From an uncultured Eubacteriales bacterium (GTDB lineage Bacteria > Bacillota > Clostridia > Oscillospirales > Acutalibacteraceae): a stretch of 64,000 nucleotides of DNA. The notes beneath the pieces were generated by a model. That model searched no databases, was not told the DNA's origin, and was given only the letters and a program-made list of their open reading frames with translations. Of this stretch, positions 59,186 through 64,000 are shown in pieces. The stretch is from the NCBI GenBank assembly GCA_934477125.1, contig CAKSOL010000002.1, positions 62,001-126,000 of the forward strand, written 5' to 3'. Position numbers and translations under genes: made by a program. The stretch's first letter is position 1. Each line of letters begins with the position of its first letter.

Positions 59186-60148
59186 TTGTTTGAGCAGTCG
59201 GTTGATATTGAACGCATTGAGCAGCTTGTAAATCTTTTCGGAAATTTTGACGGAAATATGAAACGTCTTGAGAAAGCATACGGCGTTCAGATATTTTCTC
59301 ACGGCAGTCAGGTGAAGGTCAGAGGAGACTCGCTTGCCGTGAACCGTGCGTGCCGTGCTATCGGCTGCCTGCTTGTTATGCTTAACCGCGGCGAACAGCT
59401 GACCGACCAGAGTATTGATACCGTTATTTCAATGGTTGCCGACGGCGAGGACGACAGAATATCCGAGCTGACGGACGCCGACTGTATCTGTATAACCTCA
59501 AAGGGCAGACCGGTAAAGCCGAAAACGCTCGGTCAGAGAAAGTATGTTGAAGCGATACGCGATAATACTATTACTATCGGCGTAGGTCCGGCAGGAACAG
59601 GAAAGACCTACCTTGCGGTTGCGCTTGCGGTAAACGCTTTCCGCAGCAAGCAGGTAAACCGCATTGTTCTAACCCGCCCGGCTGTTGAGGCAGGGGAGAG
59701 TCTCGGCTTTTTGCCCGGAGATTTGCAGCAGAAGGTTGACCCTTATCTCCGTCCGCTTTATGACGCGCTTTTCGATATGCTCGGAGCGGAGAATTTTCAG
59801 CGCTGTCAGGAGCGCGGCGATATCGAGGTTGCGCCGCTTGCCTATATGCGCGGCAGAACTCTCGACGACAGCTTTATAATTCTCGATGAGGCTCAGAATA
59901 CGACCGGCGAGCAGATGAAAATGTTTTTAACCCGTCTCGGCTTTAATTCAAAGGCTGTTGTTACGGGGGACGTTACTCAGATAGACCTGCCTGCCGGAAA
60001 ACGTTCGGGACTTATAGAGGCTGTTAAGATACTGAAAGGCATTGACGATATAGCTACCGTTCAGCTTACTGCAAAGGATGTTGTCCGGCATAGACTTATT
60101 CAGGAAATAATCAGGGCATATGAACGGAATTCTGGCTCAAAACAGTAA
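59186..60148 (+). CDS. phoH: PhoH-family ATPase
   Basis: A 320-residue P-loop protein. I chose TTG 59186 with GGGAGGA 6-7 bases upstream; the product begins MFEQSVDIERIEQLV, the normal family start, where a small RNA-binding-like N-domain is followed by the ATPase. Walker A is GPAGTGKTYLA and Walker B ILDEAQNTTGEQMK. PhoH proteins are linked with RNA or ribosome metabolism and occur directly before ybeY, as here. The exact role is unknown. Confidence 0.95.
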   Translation: MFEQSVDIERIEQLVNLFGNFDGNMKRLEKAYGVQIFSHGSQVKVRGDSLAVNRACRAIGCLLVMLNRGEQLTDQSIDTVISMVADGEDDRISELTDADCICITSKGRPVKPKTLGQRKYVEAIRDNTITIGVGPAGTGKTYLAVALAVNAFRSKQVNRIVLTRPAVEAGESLGFLPGDLQQKVDPYLRPLYDALFDMLGAENFQRCQERGDIEVAPLAYMRGRTLDDSFIILDEAQNTTGEQMKMFLTRLGFNSKAVVTGDVTQIDLPAGKRSGLIEAVKILKGIDDIATVQLTAKDVVRHRLIQEIIRAYERNSGSKQ

Positions 60149-60200
60149 CGCCGGATTTCGGTTTGAAAATAGTATATAAAAAGCAGAAAGGATAATTTAA

Positions 60201-60683
60201 ATGGGCGTAAAGGTAAATATAACGGATAAACAGAAAAGGATTAAGCTTCCGACGGGTACCCGTCTGCTTATACGTAAATCCTGCGTTGCAACTCTTGAGG
60301 AGGAAAAATTCGATTCTCAGGCTGAGGTTGAGGTATCGCTGGTAAACGATGAACAGATAAAGGAAATGAATTCGCAGTTCCGCCATATTGACGACTCGAC
60401 CGACGTTCTCTCATTCCCCCTCGGAGTAGACGGCAATTATGACGTAAATCCCGAAACAGGCGCAAAAATGCTCGGAGATATCGTTATTTCCGTGGAGCAC
60501 GCTTATGCTCAGGCTGATACATACGGTCATGGGCTTGAGCGCGAAATAGCATTTTTAACGGTTCACTCAATGCTGCATCTTTTGGGCTATGACCATGTAA
60601 ACGGCGGTCTGGAGCGCACTATTATGCGCGAAAAAGAGGAATCGATACTTGAAAAGCTCGGTCTTGCTATAAATAAGGTTTAG
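60201..60683 (+). CDS. ybeY: Endoribonuclease YbeY
   Basis: A 160-residue rRNA maturation and quality-control nuclease. The zinc motif HSMLHLLGYDH is intact, and DVLSFPLG is the other conserved block. GAAAGGA precedes ATG 60201. It ends 3 bases before the era start. Confidence 0.96.
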   Translation: MGVKVNITDKQKRIKLPTGTRLLIRKSCVATLEEEKFDSQAEVEVSLVNDEQIKEMNSQFRHIDDSTDVLSFPLGVDGNYDVNPETGAKMLGDIVISVEHAYAQADTYGHGLEREIAFLTVHSMLHLLGYDHVNGGLERTIMREKEESILEKLGLAINKV

Positions 60684-60686
60684 GCC

Positions 60687-61607
60687 GTGGAGCAGAAATC
60701 AGCGTTTATAACTATTATCGGCAGACCGAATGTCGGAAAATCCTCGCTTATGAACCGGCTTCTCGGTCATAAGGTTGCGATAGTTTCGGATAAACCGCAA
60801 ACAACAAGAACCCGTATAATGGGTGTTCTTACGAAAGACGAAACCCAGCTGGTTTTTATCGATACACCCGGCTTTCATAAGCCGAGGAATTTGCTCGGAG
60901 AGAATATGGTGCGCGCGGTTGACGAGGGAATGACGGATGTTGACGCGGCGGTTTTCGTTGCGGATTCCGCACCGGGTTTTAAGTTTAACGGCGATGAGCT
61001 GCCCCCTGCGGAGGTTCAGCTGCTCCAAAACCTTAAAGCTAAAAAAATGCGCGCGGTACTGGTTCTTAATAAAATTGACCTTCTGGCTGAAAAGGACAGT
61101 ATGCTGAGTATGATTTCAGCTTATTCGGCAGCGTATCCGTTTGAGGCGGTTGTGCCGCTTTCGGCGCGTACCGGCGACGGCGTGGATATACTGAAGAACG
61201 AGCTTTTGAAATTCGCGCATAGCTCTCCTCATTTCTTCCCGGATGACGAGATAACCGACCAGCCGGAAAAGGTAATGGTTGCCGAAACGGTGAGGGAAAA
61301 GCTGCTGCGCAATTTGAACAGCGAGGTACCTCACGGTATAGCGGTTTCGCTCGAACGCTTTTTTGAACGCGATACAGCCGCCGGCGAACCCATTCTCGAA
61401 ATTGACGCGGTTATATACTGCGAAAAGGAATCGCATAAGCGGATAATTATCGGGAAAGGCGGAGAAATGCTGAAAAAAATCGGGATGCAGGCGCGCCGCG
61501 ATATAGAAAAATTTTACGGCATACGCGCGTCCCTCAAGCTTTGGGTTAAGGTTAAGGAGGACTGGCGCAACCGCGAGGGTATTATTCATTCTTTCGGATT
61601 GGATTAA
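60687..61607 (+). CDS. era: GTPase Era
   Basis: GTP-binding protein for 30S ribosome assembly, 306 residues, starting at GTG 60687. G1 is GRPNVGKSSLMNRLL, G3 DTPGFHKP, G4 NKID, and the C-terminal KH domain contains IIGKGGEMLKKIG for 16S rRNA binding. Its position between ybeY and recO is the usual Firmicutes arrangement. A 119-bp gap follows. Confidence 0.98.
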   Translation: MEQKSAFITIIGRPNVGKSSLMNRLLGHKVAIVSDKPQTTRTRIMGVLTKDETQLVFIDTPGFHKPRNLLGENMVRAVDEGMTDVDAAVFVADSAPGFKFNGDELPPAEVQLLQNLKAKKMRAVLVLNKIDLLAEKDSMLSMISAYSAAYPFEAVVPLSARTGDGVDILKNELLKFAHSSPHFFPDDEITDQPEKVMVAETVREKLLRNLNSEVPHGIAVSLERFFERDTAAGEPILEIDAVIYCEKESHKRIIIGKGGEMLKKIGMQARRDIEKFYGIRASLKLWVKVKEDWRNREGIIHSFGLD

Positions 61608-61726
61608 ACGGAAGCGCTGAGTCCGGCATTCGCATTGTAAACATTTCCTTAAATATTTTTATCGCCTTCGCAAACAATGTTTATAACGGAACATACCGTT
61701 ATTAAACTGATTGCGGGGGTAATTTT

Positions 61727-61918
61727 ATGAACAGACAGGAAGCCTGGCTTCGTTTTGTTATAAGCGGGGAAATAAAGGACTATATGGCATATACAAACGC
61801 GCGTCAGATGGAGGAAAAATCATATGCAGGAGAAAATTCGTTTTACAACCGACGGTCTTGTGATACGGGAGCGGAATGCCGGGGAAAACGATCGCCTGAT
61901 ATCTGTTCTTACCCGTGA
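61727..61918 (+). CDS. YqzL-family small protein overlapping recO
   Basis: A 63-codon frame with a strong GGGGGT site 6 bases before ATG 61727. The first 35 residues (MNRQEAWLRFVISGEIKDYM) resemble the short YqzL family, which is encoded between era and recO in Firmicutes; motifs AW..F...G.I..Y fit. The frame continues 95 bases into recO, giving an odd C-terminus rich in Arg and Cys that is probably non-conserved. It may be a real gene with a run-on tail, or translation may end earlier by some other means. Function is unknown. Confidence 0.6.
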   Translation: MNRQEAWLRFVISGEIKDYMAYTNARQMEEKSYAGENSFYNRRSCDTGAECRGKRSPDICSYP

Positions 61919-62582
61919 CCGCGGGGTTATAAACGCCTTTGCCGCCGGCGCCAAAACAATAAAAAGCAAAAAAGGGGCGGCAACCGGTCTGCTTTCCTAT
62001 TCCTCCTTTGCCATAGTAAAAAGGAACGGTACATATAAAATTTACGAGGCTGTTCCTCAAAAAATATTTTTCGGCGCGGGTTCGGATATTGTTTTGCTGT
62101 CTCTCGCGCAGTATTTCTGTGAGCTTTGCGCGGTGCTTGTGCCTGCGGAAACCGACTCCGAGGAGTATCTGAGACTTGTTCTCAATTCGCTTCATTTTCT
62201 TACCGAGAAAAAAAGGGACCCTGCGATTATAAAAGCAATAACCGAGCTGCGGACGGCTGTTATCGCCGGATATGCGCCCGATATTATCGCCTGCGACGGC
62301 TGCGGGGCATTTGAGGGCAATGTGATGTATTTTTACCCGGGAGAGGGCAAACTGAGGTGTGCCGATTGTAAAACCGCCCAACCGGCATTTGCACTTAATA
62401 AAACCCAGCTTTCCGCTATGCGACATATTGTTTTTTCCGATTTTTCTTCGTTATATTCCTTTAAAATACCCGAAAGGGACGCGCAGGCGCTTTCAAAAAT
62501 AACAGAACGGTATATTTTAACCCAGACCGAGCATAGATTTTTAACTCTTGATTTTTATAACGGCTGTATTGAGCATATATGA
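61824..62582 (+). CDS. recO: DNA repair protein RecO
   Basis: Recombination mediator acting with RecR and RecF, 252 residues. ATG 61824 has GAGGAAAAA upstream. The N-terminal OB-fold reads TTDGLVIRERNAGENDRLISVLTRDRG (split as TTDGLVIRERNAGEND and RLISVLTRDRG); a four-cysteine zinc site (CDGCG and CADC) is in the middle; a helical C-domain ends the protein. mutS2 follows 26 bases later. Confidence 0.95.
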   Translation: MQEKIRFTTDGLVIRERNAGENDRLISVLTRDRGVINAFAAGAKTIKSKKGAATGLLSYSSFAIVKRNGTYKIYEAVPQKIFFGAGSDIVLLSLAQYFCELCAVLVPAETDSEEYLRLVLNSLHFLTEKKRDPAIIKAITELRTAVIAGYAPDIIACDGCGAFEGNVMYFYPGEGKLRCADCKTAQPAFALNKTQLSAMRHIVFSDFSSLYSFKIPERDAQALSKITERYILTQTEHRFLTLDFYNGCIEHI

Positions 62583-62608
62583 CGGCCGTTTTGAGGTACT
62601 TGTTATAT

Positions 62609-64000
62609 GAAATACAATATGAAAAAATACTGCGGCGCATTGGAGCTGGAAAGCGTTTTGCGTAGGCTTGCCGACGCTGCCGTAACCGACGATGCAAAGG
62701 AACGCGCTCTCGGACTTACTCCGGAATTTGAGCTTGGAGCCGTTGAAAAAATGCTCCGTCAGACCGACGACGCTTACCGTATGACCGCGCGCTTTTCCTC
62801 GCCCGGCTTTTCCGGGGCGGAGAATGTTTCCGGTGCGCTTGAACGCGCAAAGGTCGGAGCCGCCCTTTCAATCTCCGAGCTTTTGAAAATATTCTCTCTG
62901 CTCAGCGTTATAAGAAAGCTGAAAAAGTGGAGAGAGGATTGCGGAATGCCGGAAAAAACAACACTTGAGGAGCTCTTTTCCGCGCTTAATCCGAATAAAT
63001 ACCTTGAGGACGCAATAAATTCCGCAATAAAATCCGAGGAGGAGCTTTATGATAACGCTTCTCCGGCGCTCGGCAGTATCAGACGGAAAATAGCCTCTCG
63101 CTCCGCCCATATCAGGGATACGCTTGAAAAAATAGTGCGCTCAGGCAGCGCTAAGTATCTTCAGGAGGCTATTATAACTCAGCGCGACGGCAGATTTGTT
63201 GTTCCGGTCAAGGCTGAGTATAAAAATGAAATTAAGGGCATTGTTCACGATACCTCGGCATCCGGCTCAACTCTTTTCACAGAGCCTATGTCGGTTGTTG
63301 AAATCAATAACGAAATAAGAGTGCTGAGGGTTAAGGAGCAGGAGGAAATTGCAAGAATTTTAGCGGAGCTTTCCGCTATGTGCTCCGATTTTGCCGATAG
63401 TATTAAATATTCATTTTCCGCCCTTGTTGAGCTTGATTTGATATTTGCCAAGGCACGCCTTGCTTACGCTATGGGAGCGGTTGTTCCGAAACTGAACAGC
63501 ATGGGGTATATAAAGCTCAAAAGAGCGAGACATCCCTCAATTCCGGCACGTACCATTGTTCCGATAACGGTAGAGCTCGGCGGAGAATATGATTCTCTTG
63601 TAATAACCGGACCTAATACCGGCGGTAAAACGGTAACCCTTAAAACAATAGGTCTATTAACACTTATGGCAATGTGCGGAATGATGATACCGGCGGACGA
63701 CGGCAGCGAGATATCCGTGTTTGACAAGGTATTTGCCGATATCGGGGACGAGCAGAGTATAGAACAGTCGCTCTCAACCTTTTCCTCGCATATGGTTAAT
63801 ATAATTTCAATTTTGGACTGCTGCGATGAAAATTCTCTGGTTTTGTTTGATGAGCTGTGCGCCGGAACGGACCCGATAGAGGGCGCCGCTCTCGCTAAAG
63901 CCATTCTTATGCGGCTGCATAGCAGAAGGGTTAAAGCCGTTGCAACAACCCATTATGCCGAGCTTAAAGCATACGCTCTTGATACCGAACGGGTCGAAAA
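62609..64000 (+). CDS. mutS2: Endonuclease MutS2, N-terminal part (cut by window end)
   Basis: The frame is open from ATG 62609 (GAGGT 11 bases upstream) to the window end, giving 464 codons. The N-terminal core and clamp regions are followed by the ATPase: Walker A GPNTGGKT, then SLSTFSSHMVN and LFDELCAGTDPIEGAALA. The C-terminal Smr nuclease domain would lie beyond the window. MutS2 proteins act on branched DNA and, in Bacillus, on collided ribosomes. It is the last gene of the cluster in view. Confidence 0.95.

Noticed and set aside
1..64000. tRNA, rRNA, prophage or transposase genes
   Set aside because: No cloverleaf-like sequences, rRNA segments or characteristic proteins were noticed.

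Overview
The window looks like chromosomal DNA of a mid-GC, spore-forming member of the Clostridia, probably a gut or rumen Oscillospirales/Ruminococcaceae-type bacterium. The signs are Gram-positive gene orders (ybeY-era-yqzL-recO-mutS2, tig-clpP-clpX), a YtvI-type sporulation membrane protein, a DUF1540 protein, dockerin modules on secreted proteins, strong Shine-Dalgarno sites, consensus sigma-A-like promoters and repeated use of TTG as a start codon. Genus-level placement is inference. I see no rRNA, tRNA, phage, insertion sequence or CRISPR array.

Region 1 (1-22.0 kb) is a glycan-use locus. It opens with the 5' part of a YesM-like sensor kinase on the minus strand. Diverging from it are a 2768-residue membrane-anchored, GH42-like multi-module surface enzyme, a sugar ABC importer (lipoprotein and two permeases, no ATPase gene), two secreted dockerin proteins and two enzymes without signal peptides (GH78-like and trehalase-family-like). 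One dockerin protein carries a tyrosine-phosphatase-type domain. The three large secreted proteins share a related module of about 150 residues that may be an unclassified carbohydrate-binding module. The likely logic is: sense the glycan, bind and cut it outside, import the oligosaccharide, finish hydrolysis inside.

Region 2 (22.0-33.0 kb) holds several metabolic units: an ACT-regulator/homoserine dehydrogenase/aspartate kinase operon (minus strand), a ytvI-like gene, a DUF3343 plus cysteine-desulfurase pair preceded by a large RNA hairpin, and a complete branched-chain amino acid (Liv) ABC importer operon (minus strand) with its own consensus promoter and a terminator just after the binding-protein gene.

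Region 3 (33.0-46.3 kb) is one compact arginine/carbamoyl-phosphate operon: argG-argH-argC-argJ-argB-argD-argF-carA-carB. A 500-bp leader region rich in alternating TGCAT/ATGCA half-sites precedes it. The last gene is unusual: CarB is fused in frame to a diaminopimelate epimerase domain in which the first catalytic cysteine is replaced by alanine.

Region 4 (46.3-57.0 kb) carries an MFS transporter with a DeoR-type regulator, thrC, a tiny DUF1540 gene, a metallophosphoesterase, tig-clpP-clpX and a serC-serA operon behind a promoter covered by a perfect inverted repeat. Region 5 (57.0-64.0 kb) has a YtrA-like GntR regulator with an ABC exporter, then phoH-ybeY-era-yqzL-recO-mutS2, with mutS2 cut by the window end.

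The points most worth a second look are the CarB-DapF fusion with its altered active site, the secreted dockerin phosphatase, the shared module family, the G10 tract early in the giant surface enzyme, and the structured RNAs upstream of the GH78-like gene and the DUF3343 gene.
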